From NCBI GenBank assembly GCA_936450465.1, contig OW388292.1, positions 28,346,368-28,410,367 of the forward strand: a stretch of 64,000 bases of DNA, given 5' to 3'. Below, piece by piece: positions 36,189-48,429 of this stretch. The notes beneath the pieces were generated by a model. That model was not told where the DNA came from, searched no databases, and was given only the letters and a program-made list of their open reading frames with translations. Made by a program: the position numbers and the translations under genes. Source of the DNA: Gibbula magus (Eukaryota; Mollusca; Gastropoda; Trochida; Trochidae). The stretch's first letter is position 1. Each line of letters starts with the position of its first letter.

Positions 36189-37141
36189 CGGCAGTGCAGC
36201 CGCCGAATCTTGCATGCTGCTTCGCCTTGCAAGTTTAGTACTGTAATTACAGTCTCGGAAACTTAGGTTGAACATCATTTTATATTTAATATGTTTTACT
36301 GACGTGTGAATTCAATTAGGTATACTCGAAATTGTTCAATTATGTGATTTAGCTTAAACGGGATAACTAAGCAGTTCCGTCAACCAATCAAAACGCAAGT
36401 TATATTTAGAAAACACTGTAATTCCCATGGCCATTATGAAAACTTTAATACCCGGCATATATGTGCCCGCTTGGGTAAGAAATCATTTTATATTGTGTGA
36501 GAAAACCACTTAGTACTTCTGTCTGAAGGTTTTAATGGTTGCATTTCGCGAGCAATCACATTGAATATAAATATTGTTTTCATCAGAGTATCGCTTGATA
36601 ATATCGAAGTAAAGTAAAAGTAGTATAATGTTAATTTAACCGAAGAAAATTTTGTGCTTGATTTTTAAAATATATTTTATATAATTGGTAATTACTTAAT
36701 TGTTTTAAAGCTGTTCACCACTAAGCGACTTTTTCAACAAGTAGTTGGTTTTAACAGTTAAAACGATGGATTTCTCAAATTACATTTCACATCTAGATAC
36801 ATTTTTATGATTTTAATTGATGATGAATGGTTGATCAAATATGTTTATATGTATATTAAATATTGAAACAACACATATAACTTTAATACATTTAATAGAC
36901 ATATTAACAGTACATTCTAAACTTTAGAACACAAATGAAATGTATGTCATACATAATACAAAACAGCTTTATTCGTAGAGTAACATTTTGTATTCAGAAT
37001 GAAGTAACTGATACTGGTAAATAGTTTAGTATGTAGAACAAAATCTCCTTTTACTATCACATGGTTCCTGTGTCATATCATCATGAATATAACTTCCACG
37101 TTGCCGTTAAAATGAGCATGGTGCATATTAGCCAATAATCC

Positions 37142-37332
37142 ATTTGAAAACCGAAAATAAAGAAATATAAAAAGAAACTTTCCTTAGACCTTAGAACGTA
37201 AAGAACGTATTATATATATATATCGAAAATGCAAAGAAATTTGTCCAAACAAATAATAATTACTCTTCAGCTTTACGTTCTAAGGTCTAAGGAAAGTTTC
37301 TTTTTATATTTCGTTATTTTCGGTTTTCAAAT
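37142..37332. mobile_element. Foldback MITE with 62-bp arms
   Basis: Arms 37142-37203 and 37271-37332 are reverse complements with only one or two mismatches, starting ATTTGAAAACCGAAAATAA. The loop is about 67 bases of AT-rich sequence. ATAATC lies next to both ends (left copy one base away), a possible 6-bp target duplication. No coding sequence. Confidence 0.85.
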
Positions 37333-38016
37333 ATAATCATAGCATTATAAAATAACAACATGTTATCACGTAATATGTGTTTATCAGATATTTATGGTTC
37401 TTTGGAGACACAAAGGTATGACTAAAATGTACCTAAATAATACGTGATATTGTATTTGCTTTTAGGTTCAACGAATTATGTTTTCACAGCTTAAATGAAA
37501 CACAGGTTCATGAGAAGTTGCAAACAAACACGACAGCTTTATAAAGACAACAGCTAACAAAACAGTACAACATTTTTTTTTAGGTCAGATGAAGTGATAT
37601 TCGTTTTGTTTCAACTAAGCAACGTGTGCTCTCTATTTATATCAGTTTTGGTGGTGAAATAACAATTATCATACCACAATATTTAGATCAGCCATGTTCA
37701 TGTAAATTATTATCTCAAAATCAGCAATCAAGATACTTGAAAATAGTAAGATTTTCTGTTAACAGAGAATATCAAATATGATACTAAACCTTGCAAGATA
37801 TTTTGTAGATAACAAATCATCACAGAAAACGTAATGCAACTTTATCTAATCAACGCATTAGAATCGTACAATATAATCAAGAGTTCATATTTCAAAATTA
37901 AATAGTGAGAGGTTTTGTCTTCTATGTTAATAAAGACCATGATTTGACCTTGTGCTAACAGTCAGCACACAACGATTCAGTTGTACCCAGTGTTGTGCTG
38001 GATTAAAGTTCCATAG

Positions 38017-38540
38017 GCGTGACGAATGGATCATTGACGTAACGACTGGATCATTGACGTGACGAATAGATTATTGACGGGACGACTGGATCATTGACGC
38101 AAAGACTAAACCACTGACGTGACGACTGGATCATTGACGTGACGAATAGATCATTGACGGGACGATTGGATCATTGTCGTAACGACTGCATCACTGACGT
38201 TGCGACTGGATCATTGACGTGATGAATAGATCATTGACGGGACGACTGGATCATTGACGTAAAGACTGGACCATTGACGTGACGAATAGATCGTTGACGT
38301 GACGACTGGATCATTGACGTGACGACTGAATGACTGACGTGACGGCTGGATCATTGACGTGACGACTAGATCATTTACGTGACGACAGGATCGTTGGCGT
38401 GACGACTGAATCATCGGCGTGTCGACTGAATCATTGATGTGACGACTGAATCTTTGGCGTGATGACTGAATCATTGGCGTGACGACTAGATCATTGGCGT
38501 GACGACTGAATTATTGATGTGACGACTGGATCATTGGCTT
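38017..38540. repeat. 20-bp minisatellite, about 26 copies
   Basis: The unit is GTGACGACTGGATCATTGAC, repeated without length change for about 520 bp. Substitutions occur (AACGACTGG, GACGAATAGAT, ATTGGCGT and others). Left and right parts carry different variant sets. Nearly every unit includes TGACGT, a half CRE. The array overlaps the last few codons and stop of the adjacent receptor gene. Confidence 0.95.
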
Positions 38541-39643
38541 AGCGACCGGTCTGCAGCGATCTGGTCAGTCATGGTATAAACTCGACCAGGACGATGTTCC
38601 AGGGCCATGTTAGTTCTTGTCAGACTTCTCTTGCAACAGCACATGTCGAGGAAGACCCGACGGTACGACTTGAAGCCGTAGAGAATGAGCGGCAACTTGA
38701 GAACAAGGTACACGTAGATGAGAGCAATCATAATGGCTTTCAGAAGTACCAATTGGTCGTCTCTGTCAGACTTACCCAACGCCTTCGTCAATGTTTCAAA
38801 TACATACCCTGGAACCTGTGTAAGGAAGTAGGTTATGCTGATTAACATGATTCCCTTTGCTTGCTGTATGTACGTTTTGGTAGTAGATTGAGTGAACACG
38901 TCGACGTGTTGTTGACGACGAGCATACAGTGCTATCCTGGCGTAACAAAATATGATGATCAAGAGTGGAACCAGGAAAGTCAGTACCACGTGTACAGCAA
39001 CACACATGAGGTAATACTCGTCAAGGAAGAGCCAGATAATCAATGTATTACTTTCCTTGTCCATGATATCTTCTACCAGAAACGCTGAACACATGAAGAG
39101 AAGGTTGAACAGCCAGGAAACAATGACAAAAATGACAACGTATCTGGTTCTACAATGAAGTTTGTAGAATATCGGATTACATATTGCCAGGTGAAGGCTG
39201 AACAGAATCATTGTTAGGGAAAATATACCTTCGGCTCCTGTAACAGATATCAACATTATGTGGAATAATCGGAGTTTCTTCAGCATGCTCTTATCAGTTA
39301 CTGTGAATATAGGGATATTCATGAGCAGAAAGGAAAGGCCAACATACCCATCTGCAAGAGTGTGGTTGAGAAGTAGTCTCCCCGGCGTATCCCTCAGCTT
39401 GGACTCTTTGTAGATGAGCATTATCACCACAATACAACCTAGAACGTTCATAGCATCCATAAACATGAAGAGAAAATGTAACTTTGAAATATTAGGTGCA
39501 GAAATATCTTGTGAAATGTCGCTAATGTTGTTGACGGAAGTCTCATTATTTTCCTTTCCAGTGACATTCCAAAGGTGAGGTGCTGATATGTTCAAACCCA
39601 GCAATGAGCAGGTGGAGTTTTCTATGTTTGACATGTCCGTCAT
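38531..39643 (-). CDS. Orphan rhodopsin-like seven-transmembrane receptor
   Basis: Intronless 370-residue frame. The extracellular N-terminus (1-53) carries six N-glycosylation sequons (Asn 9, 18, 26, 33, 39, 51). Membrane segments lie at about 56-79, 88-114, 125-152, 167-190, 212-238, 260-283 and 300-322. Class A features: NHTLADG in TM2 (Asp98), LAICNP after TM3 (152-157), Trp177 in TM4, Pro226 in TM5 and Pro278 in TM6. A CCC cluster at 335-337 suits palmitoylation. The tail ends in ADRSLSQ. Oddities: the DRY position reads SLH (149-151), the NPxxY position reads LPLILY, CWxP is replaced by TQVP, and there is no cysteine pair linking TM3 to loop 2. It may signal weakly, signal atypically, or be an odd lineage-specific chemoreceptor-like protein. 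The ligand is unknown. Met4 is an alternative start. The stop codon lies in the edge of the minisatellite. Confidence 0.85.
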   Translation of the reverse strand: MTDMSNIENSTCSLLGLNISAPHLWNVTGKENNETSVNNISDISQDISAPNISKLHFLFMFMDAMNVLGCIVVIMLIYKESKLRDTPGRLLLNHTLADGYVGLSFLLMNIPIFTVTDKSMLKKLRLFHIMLISVTGAEGIFSLTMILFSLHLAICNPIFYKLHCRTRYVVIFVIVSWLFNLLFMCSAFLVEDIMDKESNTLIIWLFLDEYYLMCVAVHVVLTFLVPLLIIIFCYARIALYARRQQHVDVFTQSTTKTYIQQAKGIMLISITYFLTQVPGYVFETLTKALGKSDRDDQLVLLKAIMIALIYVYLVLKLPLILYGFKSYRRVFLDMCCCKRSLTRTNMALEHRPGRVYTMTDQIAADRSLSQ

Positions 39644-39659
39644 GCTCTTCCGAGGTTTA

Positions 39660-40868
39660 TCTTATGTATGTGGTACCTCAGTACTTTTCCTCAATGCCTC
39701 CTCACGTGGGCAAATTTAATTTGTGCTGAGTAAACAAGACCAGCCTGTTAGGAGTGCTTTTGTTACAATATAATGACTTATCTTTGCTCTAACTAAGTAA
39801 TTATGGCTGTATTATAAATCACAAAAGACTTGTATTAAAGTCTTATTAGATTTTACATTGTCTTAGAGATGTTGAGATAATTGGGATATTTCCAATAATG
39901 ACTTTGAATGGTGTATCATTACACGAGCGACATGATGTAGGAATATCTATTGTAATCAAGGATAAAGTAAATAGGAAATGATAAAGGGTAAATACCATCT
40001 CTTGAGTATATGTTGTTGGAAGACTTTGACAATAAGTAAATGAATCTGTATTGGGTTTGTTTAATGGCTAGCCACCAGTAATTAGACATGGAGTAATCTT
40101 ATAATGTACGTATTGTCACTAATATATCTTATTTCAGTGAGATCCACGTGGTAACAGAAATGTTATTACTTTTGTCAATTTACAGTGAGCCTGACACCGT
40201 GCTGTAATTAATTAAGAACGTGACTTACTGTCCCCAGCACAAGTTAAATGGGGATGTTAGAATAAATACTGCCCCCTGTCTCTCTTCATATCTTCTTTGA
40301 CGGACGTTCTATTTTCATCATAAAGCATGATGTCCTATACATGTATACGCATTTACACATTAGTGTTAGCCTGTCCCTTGCTAGGTGAGTTGTCCTAAAA
40401 GGGCATATCGTGTAATATTTATAGTGTCATATTTATAATATCACTTGCTTTACGATGTAAAGTGTTTTTGTAATTATTAGTAAATGTTTGTTGTGCTATA
40501 TAAGTGAAATAGAAAATATGACAATATTTTGATGTAAAATTCGACTCGCACCATTATTTATCTACATACACTTTGGTTGTACTGATAGATATGTCTAAGA
40601 TATGTTGAAGGTGTGTATAACACAACAAACAATGTAGAAATCTCACATTTTTAAAAGTTAAATCCGATAAGTGTGATGTGGTTGGCAGGTTAGGTTACCT
40701 GACCAAAACAGGTATAACTTTTATCAAAAGATACGTCGCTCCCCTGAATCTATTTCATGGTTTGGTATTTGAATCTTCGTAAAATAAGACACCTCGCATA
40801 AGCCGAAACGTCACACTATTTCAATTACAATAACCACGTCATCAATCCAATATAATTTGTATCGGCTA
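39660..40868. other. Upstream region of the receptor gene
   Basis: No gene is visible. It would contain the minus-strand promoter of the receptor, but no clear TATA or other element can be defended. Confidence 0.35.
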
Positions 40869-41000
40869 TTGTCATTACACGTAGAAAGTCAACAATACCA
40901 TTGTGGCTATGCATTGTACTGAAATCAGCGAGGGTTAGTGGACTATGAGTGGAAGTGAACTTTCTTTTTACGCAGACACTGTACCAAAACCTTCCTGGAT
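40869..41000 (-). mobile_element. Degenerate SINE fragment
   Basis: CCATTGTGGCTATGCATTG and ACCAAAACCTTCC match the body of the tRNA-derived SINE in reverse orientation, but the rest is eroded. This is an old copy. Confidence 0.4.
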
Positions 41001-44000
41001 GTAGTACATTTCTCTACACCGTACATGTAGAACCTCGTGCTTTGTTCGACCCCAAAGACTAAAAGTTGGAAGTGTAAATTATGCCTGATTAAAATAGAAC
41101 CAGCAAGAAAAGTCTCAAAATCTATTCATCTTATTTTAATCCTCTAATCATATCCTCGGTGCGTCATTGCTCTTAGACTAGTTTCCAAGTTTGCATGGTC
41201 GTAAATAATCATTTCTATAAACATATTCTCTGGTCGTTCTCTATTAACCCAGCTTTTAATCCTTATCTTCTCTAACTTCTTAGTTTTTCTTTTAATCACA
41301 AGCACCTTTTGTGAATATCGATTTAGTTACAACATGACCCTCACTCGATATGAAGGGATGCTGTCTTAATACTTTAAATAGCAGATGTATATCGCTCAGA
41401 CATCGAAGTACGACCTTCTTTATGGACACAATTTGAACCAAATCTAGTCCTTTGCTACACAATGCCACAGAAAGAGACTACCGTGCTAAGTTAGAATGAT
41501 CACTCTTTATTAAAAAAAAGACCATTTGACCATGTAAATATCCACGTGTTCAAAGAAAGTGAATACCGAAAGAAAGATATTCACACAACTAACGTTCATC
41601 TTTAAATAGAAAACAAAATGTATTCCCTTGACTAATACGACTATTAATACAATAACAGTATCGTAACAGCCATTGCAGTAGTCCGGAGGAAAATAGGACA
41701 TTATTCACTGCGAACCTTTCGCATGAGGTATAAATGTCAAAATCAATTAACGATTTTACGGAAAATATATGAGTATTTAATTGATTGTTTCAACGAACCA
41801 TCATCCTAAATGGTTGCAAATGTAACGATGTTGAAGACACAGCTCATTAGTCACATATATGCACGTTTCCGCCAATAACTGATGTCTTCTTATGTGCAAT
41901 AACGGCGCCTCAAACCATAACACTATCGATGCCAATGCACAATTTATATTCACCAATGTGAAACGTTTCTCCGCGTCACTTAGTCACGCTCTAACACACG
42001 CCCGGGAGAGGTTGAGGCAACACAAACCGGTGAACATAAAATGCTGCTAGTTAGTACATGGCCAGAATCGTTCTGGCGTAACGTAGACCAACAGTCTTGG
42101 TCAGATAGTGCTACCCCACTGCACGAATTATGAGCGTTGTTAAGATTTTGTAATAAAGTTGTTCCAATTGCGATTAGATAATGGAAAAATCACGATAATG
42201 CTGTTCAATAGAGGTTCTTGGACATTGGCATCAACTATTTAAAGGTACATCCATTGTGTTGTTGTGGGTCAAATGTGACAAACGTTATAAATGGTCTTAT
42301 TTTATCGAGAAGTACCAACTGTTACCGAAAACTACCAGTTTAATGATACTAGACTTAGTATATTGACGATATGAAGGTAAACGTAGTGATTTCTGATCGA
42401 AAACCGGACAATGCACAGCGTGTGGCGCGCGCCAATGAGTCAAACGTAATTTTGGAATCTTATTTACACCAGACAAAATAACAAATTTGGGTTTATAATG
42501 TTCAATAGGTCATATAACTACTGTGCATGTAAATAGAACGTTCACTTTCGGTTTCTACACATGCATAATGATGTTACTCGATTTTAATTGAAAACTAGTA
42601 ATTATGATATTTTTGGCGATTTGGGATGAATATGCAAGCTAAGTGAATTTATTTGTATCGTAAACAGCACATATGGTGTGTTGGAACGTATTAAAGCCAA
42701 ATAAAATTTTATGAAACACAATGGATGCACCTTTAAGCAGTCAGATTCCTCGCCAGTTTTGTGGAACAGAAGTAACTTGTCCTTTTGGTTGGGATGGCTT
42801 CGTGTAATACTAATTAATCTCGAATATTATTAATTTGTATATTTTGAGTGTCAGAGTTGAAGAGGGAATGCATGAGTATAAGTATTTTATTGTGTAATCC
42901 TCGTTTATGACATGTGTAGGTAATGCAATTTTTTTTATATAAGTAATCCTTGTAAGACAGTGATTGTTCCAGCTATTGTTATAGCTCTCTTCACACAAAA
43001 GTGTATCGAAACGATTACTGTAACACTTGCAGGACACATCAGGTATGATGTTTTGCAACAACCTAGCCATTTTTTACCATTTTGACATCGTTTAGACGAT
43101 CATCTTGTTCTTGATACATTGTAAGCTCCCAGTAAGGTACAAATGCAAACTTTATTAATCAGTAAGTCGAAATGAACAGCATCAATGCAGTTTCTCATAT
43201 AATTATATCAACGTCTGCAGTAGCTATTTAACATCAGACAGAGCCTTCAAACTATTTCATGTGCATTATTTCGTACAAGGCTTAACACCTCTTTCAAACA
43301 TAAACAAAATAAGCATTACTTTTAAATCATATTTTGAGACATTTACCATATATGAAAATAATATTATGGAAAATGATAATCCCCATTGATATTTATATCC
43401 TAACACTTTACTGACACAGAAACTCTGTGAAGGTCGGGTGCTGCTGTTAAGGGTGGCATGCTTTCGATTTCACCTGGCATCGTTGAGTTTGAGGTAGCTC
43501 GATCAGTTGTCCTATTCATGTTCCTTGAATATATTTGTAGCAGATATGTTGTACATATGAAGTGAAGTTTGACCATTCTATTGATTTAACATTATTCATT
43601 ATTTGGATCCTTAGTAAGACGTTACTTAAAACAAACAAAAAACGGTCACACGATTTACACGGGATTTACAGCTTATAACGTGATAGAATGGATGTCACTT
43701 CCTATAGTTAGTCTACATCAATAAAGCATTCTCTCATTTAGTTCACGACACGTTCTGCACTCAATTGCCGTTTTCTCGAAAGCTGTTCCCCTCCAATAAT
43801 TCGTGGCTCCGTGAGACTATTTGCCAGAAAATAATGTTATTTTCTAAAGACCAAATTGGAGAAACTGACATCAGGGGAGGTCTGGGTACCTTTGACAATG
43901 ATGTGCAATCATTTTACTTAACCAAATGTTTCTTTTAAAATCGTATTTATTAACACGAGACTGTATACATGCGTATTACACAAAGAGATACTAATAATGT

Positions 44001-47000
44001 TCGTTTTCATACAATTCTTTCTGGTGGAAAATATCCGTATATTTGGTCATGTACTCATTTAATTTGTTGTTTCATTTTGGTAATGAATTTCTCCATTTGA
44101 TACACATCTTTCAATGTACCAGTAAATAGTTTTAAAACATAGAACCAGTTAGTTAAGTGTACGCAACGACGCTAATATTGGCAGCATGCAATATTATACT
44201 TGTTAAAACTTCCAAATAAGACTTTTCAAAACAAAGTAACTAAGACAAAATGACAATTAACTCTTGACATAGCATGCATAGTAACTTTGAATTTACAATT
44301 TCAATATTTTAATTTTTTTAAACTGGTGTTACATCCTATTTCCGATGAAACAAACTGATATTAAAACATGTATAGTCTTTTGCGAACTGATATTCTGTAT
44401 TGATAATTGCTTAAATGTGAATACCATTTACAAATAAAGCACTTAAGTTCAGATAAGGTCAGTGGTCTTGAAACTTAATTACTTTGTAAATCAGTTCCTT
44501 CAATATGCCACATCAGCCCATGCTCAATTCGTTGTCGTCTAGTGATTTGAGATAGCTCAGTGGAGGTTATTACATTGCCTGCATTTGGCATATACACAAT
44601 AACACACACACACACACGGACAATCGGGATAGCGAGAACTCCTCGATATGTCCATTACACAGCTGATTCGAATAAATGGAATCTGGTAATTGAATTCAAG
44701 ATGACATTTTAAAGCAAACGAGTTATGATATATCTCCTGATTGCATCTGACAACTCAACATACATTGTAGAGACACTTGACATTCTTTTCACTTCACTAT
44801 CCTAGTACATGACAAAATACAAGTGGTATATATTTACAACTTCTTTATTCCAAAAACGTTTATGTGTAGATACTAACATCATTATCAATGTTTGTTACGA
44901 ACTATCTAGGGTATTGTGAGCTCACAATCAAAGAATATTTCACCATTCCTAGATTGTTTAAACAATCTGCAGATTGTTCGACCCTAACAATCTGAGAATG
45001 CTCACAATCAAGGAATTTGTGTACCTGGTTGTTAAAACTTCGGGGTATAGGGTCGATTCCCAGTTTGTGCATTATGTCATCTCGTTAGGATTGATATAAC
45101 CTATCTGTCGTAGGTATCGATGCATAGATTGAAAAGTGCTTTAAAGTTAGTGGATTCCTATATCTTGAAGGTTTAGGATATTTAATCTACCGACTATAGG
45201 GTAAGATTCCTAAATTGTGAAAGGTTGTGATATTTCATCTAAACCTAAACACCGCATCCGATGCCAGTAAAACTACAGAGAACGCGTATTCACTTACCGA
45301 CTTCTAAACGCCACTCAAGTAAGTGATATCATATATATTGAGGTCGTTATTCACATGCATACACATGTATACAAGCAGGACTAGTGCAGGTCATTCTCTC
45401 ATCTTTGTAAAGTTTATATCATCAACGTAACGGAAGCCTCGCCGCGAAAAAGTACAAGAATTTGTACTATTGAAGGTGTTGTTATCCCAAAAGTAACAAT
45501 GTTAGAATGATTGATCATGTCAATGTTTGTGTTTTCTATATGGTCTATAGGAATCGTAAATAATGTTAGTCTATTTAAACATCGAGTAGGTATATCTAAC
45601 TACATACAATGTACTGTATATCCAATTTTACTTCGATAGGTGCGCATAATCTCTGAACCTACCTTGCAAGCTCTGTTGATAATGACTTTCATTAACTCGA
45701 TGTGATAAGCTTTCGTAAGCTTCTTTGCAACATGAAAACTTTTCAATGGAGCACTGTCGTGTATAAACACGAGTACTGTTGATGTTCACACGTTTGTATT
45801 GTCACGGTTGTTGTCACTTTGATGAGATGTAGATGAGTATTTTGTCTGTCTGTCAAAAATAGCAACAGAAGGCTCAAGATTTGGTTACGCTAACACACGT
45901 TGATCCTCTTATAAATAAGGTACGTCAATGTACGTGAATAGTCTATAGCTGTCACGTTTGCTTTGGGGTAAATAATCATTTATATAAACATTATTAAACC
46001 AACTATTCTTGTTCTGTTCTCTTATGTCCTTCTATGGGGCATTCCTCTATTACCCTTTGAAATGCAAGCATCAACTCCATTGTAATAGTAAACATTGTAA
46101 TAGTAATGACAATCCATAACACCTGCTTACAGAGAGAAAAGGTGAAAAAATATATAAATGAAGTCGAAAATACAGATTTTTTTTACATACTTATCGCCTC
46201 CCCAGGGAATGATGACGCCACCGATGTAAAGATGCTCGAACGCCGCCTACATGTATACCGGGTAGCGTCCCTTTTTATTCTGTGTGATCTATGTTGACGA
46301 ACGCTTCAGGGGGAGGCGTTGGGCAATGTTGGTTTTTCAACCAGGTAAGTATAAAAAATGACATTTACTCAAAAATGTTAAATTATACACAAGCCTTGCT
46401 GTATTTGAGATTCACTGATATTTGAAATTCATATATTTATTTAATCAAATTTGTTATAGTAGATTCATATTTGCTAACAATATGTTCAAAAGAGGTTGGA
46501 CATATCAAGGTGATTAAGTGTGCAGAAGATGCAAAAACAAATTTTAAACCATCAATATAAAATAATGCCATACATTCTGCTTCATAACACAATTTGTGAT
46601 TAAATATATTTCAATGCGATCTATAGGTGTTTTTATCTCTAACAAAATAAGAGTTACAGAGTACATAAAATATAAATCACTATACTATGTTCGTTAAAGT
46701 CTTACATATTATATACATTCATTGTAAACCTTTGATTACTTGAATTATATTTTGAGTTACACGAAAGGAATTGATAAGTATGTACCCATAATTTAGGAAA
46801 TGTGCAGATTGTGCAGTCGTGAGACCATCAACACGGATAAAAATATCACTGTCTTTTAGAGAATATGCTAATTAAAATGATATCTGAAAACGCTAAAACT
46901 TGATAATTTCTTAGAAAAAGATCGTACAATGTACCAAGCAATTTAATTTAGTTAGATTGACATTCTAATTTTGGTTGAAATCTCAATATGTTCACTGTCT

Positions 47001-47600
47001 TATTGTGGTCACGACAAAGGTTTGAAACATTTCAATCCAACATATGCTTTTAAAGGATTTAGCAAAGCCAATATGTGTCAATCATCCAATTGAAAATATA
47101 CATAACACTCAATTAAACAAATATAACTTGTTTTATTTCCAAACGATTTTCAAAATATACTTGAATATGAAACGATGCCTTTATCGTAAAACAATTTGCA
47201 AAAATATCATCTATTACTGTCACCTGCTGCATGTTGTACGAGATATATCTGATATTGCATTGGGTCAAATATCCAAACGATTAAAATTCGCTTGTACAGG
47301 CCATTTCTGACAGATTATAGAAAAGACTCACCTTTAAAATATCAATATTGAAATTAATTAAAGTAACGAAAATGATAATACATGATTGTACATTTTGGCA
47401 ATGAAATCTAAAGCCGACGTTAAGTTTGAAAATATGATCACTGAAGGAAATTGGCATTGAAAACTGATAAATTAGATAATTTGTAGCTTTGAATTAATCA
47501 CGCTAGATTGATCATGAATACATCAATGTTAACCAATTAAGAAATTACGTTTCACTAAACGAAATGATTATGTAATAATGTTTGACTTAAATAAATACAA
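41001..47600. other. Long gene-poor stretch
   Basis: No gene is supported over about 6.6 kb. Contents noted: a CA microsatellite at 44602-44617; inverted AGATTGTT/AACAATCT words at 44952-45000, including the perfect palindrome AGATTGTTTAAACAATCT; a short hairpin GCCAGAATCGTTCTGGC near 42061; and a pair of similar segments (GTAAATAATCATTT-TATAAACAT) near 41200 and 45970 that are probably a small dispersed repeat. Confidence 0.4.
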
Positions 47601-47620
47601 AATAGAATGGAACAATGCCT

Positions 47621-48404
47621 AACGTTGAACATAATTATAGTCATGTTTGTGGTGATTACAACGTTAAACATAACTGAAGTCTTGTTTGTAGTGATTACAA
47701 CGTTGAATATAACTGTAGTCTTGTTTGTGGTGATTACAACGTTAAACATAACTAAAGTCTTCTTTGTAGTGATTGCAACGTTGAATATAACTGTAATCTT
47801 GTTTGTGGTGATTTCAACGTTAAACATAACTAAAGTCTTGTTTGTAGTGATTGCAACGTTGAATATAACTGTAGTCTTGTTTGTGGTGATTACAACGTTA
47901 AACATAACTAAAGTCTTGTTTGTAGTGATTACAACGTTGAATATAACTGTAGTCTTGTTTGTGGTGATTACAACGTTAAACATAACTAAGGTCTTGTTTG
48001 TAGTGATTACAACGTTGAATATAAATGTAGTCTTGTTTGTGGTGATTACAACGTTAAACATAATTAAAGTCTTGTTTGTAGTGATTACAACGTTGAATAT
48101 AACTGTAGTCTTGTTTGTAGTGATTGCAACGTTGAATATAACTGTAGTCTTGTTTGTAGTGATTGCAACGTTGAATATAACTCAAGTCTTGTTTGTAGTG
48201 ATTACAACGTTGAATATAACTGTAGTCTTGTTTGTAGTGATTGCAACGTTGAATATAACTGTAGTCTTGTTTGTAGTGATTACAACGTTGAATATAACTG
48301 TAGTCTTGTTTGTAGTGATTACAACGTTGAATATAACTGTAGTCTTGTTTGTAGTGATTGCAACATTGAACAGATCTACAGCCATGTATGTAATGATTTC
48401 ACAG
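47621..48404. repeat. 39-bp minisatellite, about 20 copies, open on both strands
   Basis: The unit is 39 bases (13 codons), for example AACGTTGAATATAACTGTAG followed by TCTTGTTTGTGGTGATTAC. In the first two thirds two variants alternate (GTTAAACATAACTAAAG and GTTGAATATAACTGTAG), giving a 78-bp higher-order unit. After about 48080 only the second type continues. Because 39 is divisible by three, one plus frame stays open for 273 codons (VVITTLNIT repeats, ATG at 47607) and a minus frame for 168 codons. There is no promoter, splice or composition support for translation, so this is annotated as a repeat. Confidence 0.95.
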
Positions 48405-48429
48405 AAATTTGAACTTATCTCGAATTAAT

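Noticed and set aside
38211..38474. 87-codon minus-strand frame
   Set aside because: Lies entirely in the 20-bp minisatellite; a by-product of the repeat.
47607..48428. 273-residue repetitive protein
   Set aside because: The frame is open because the repeat unit is a multiple of three bases, and the other strand is open as well. Kept as a minisatellite, not a gene.
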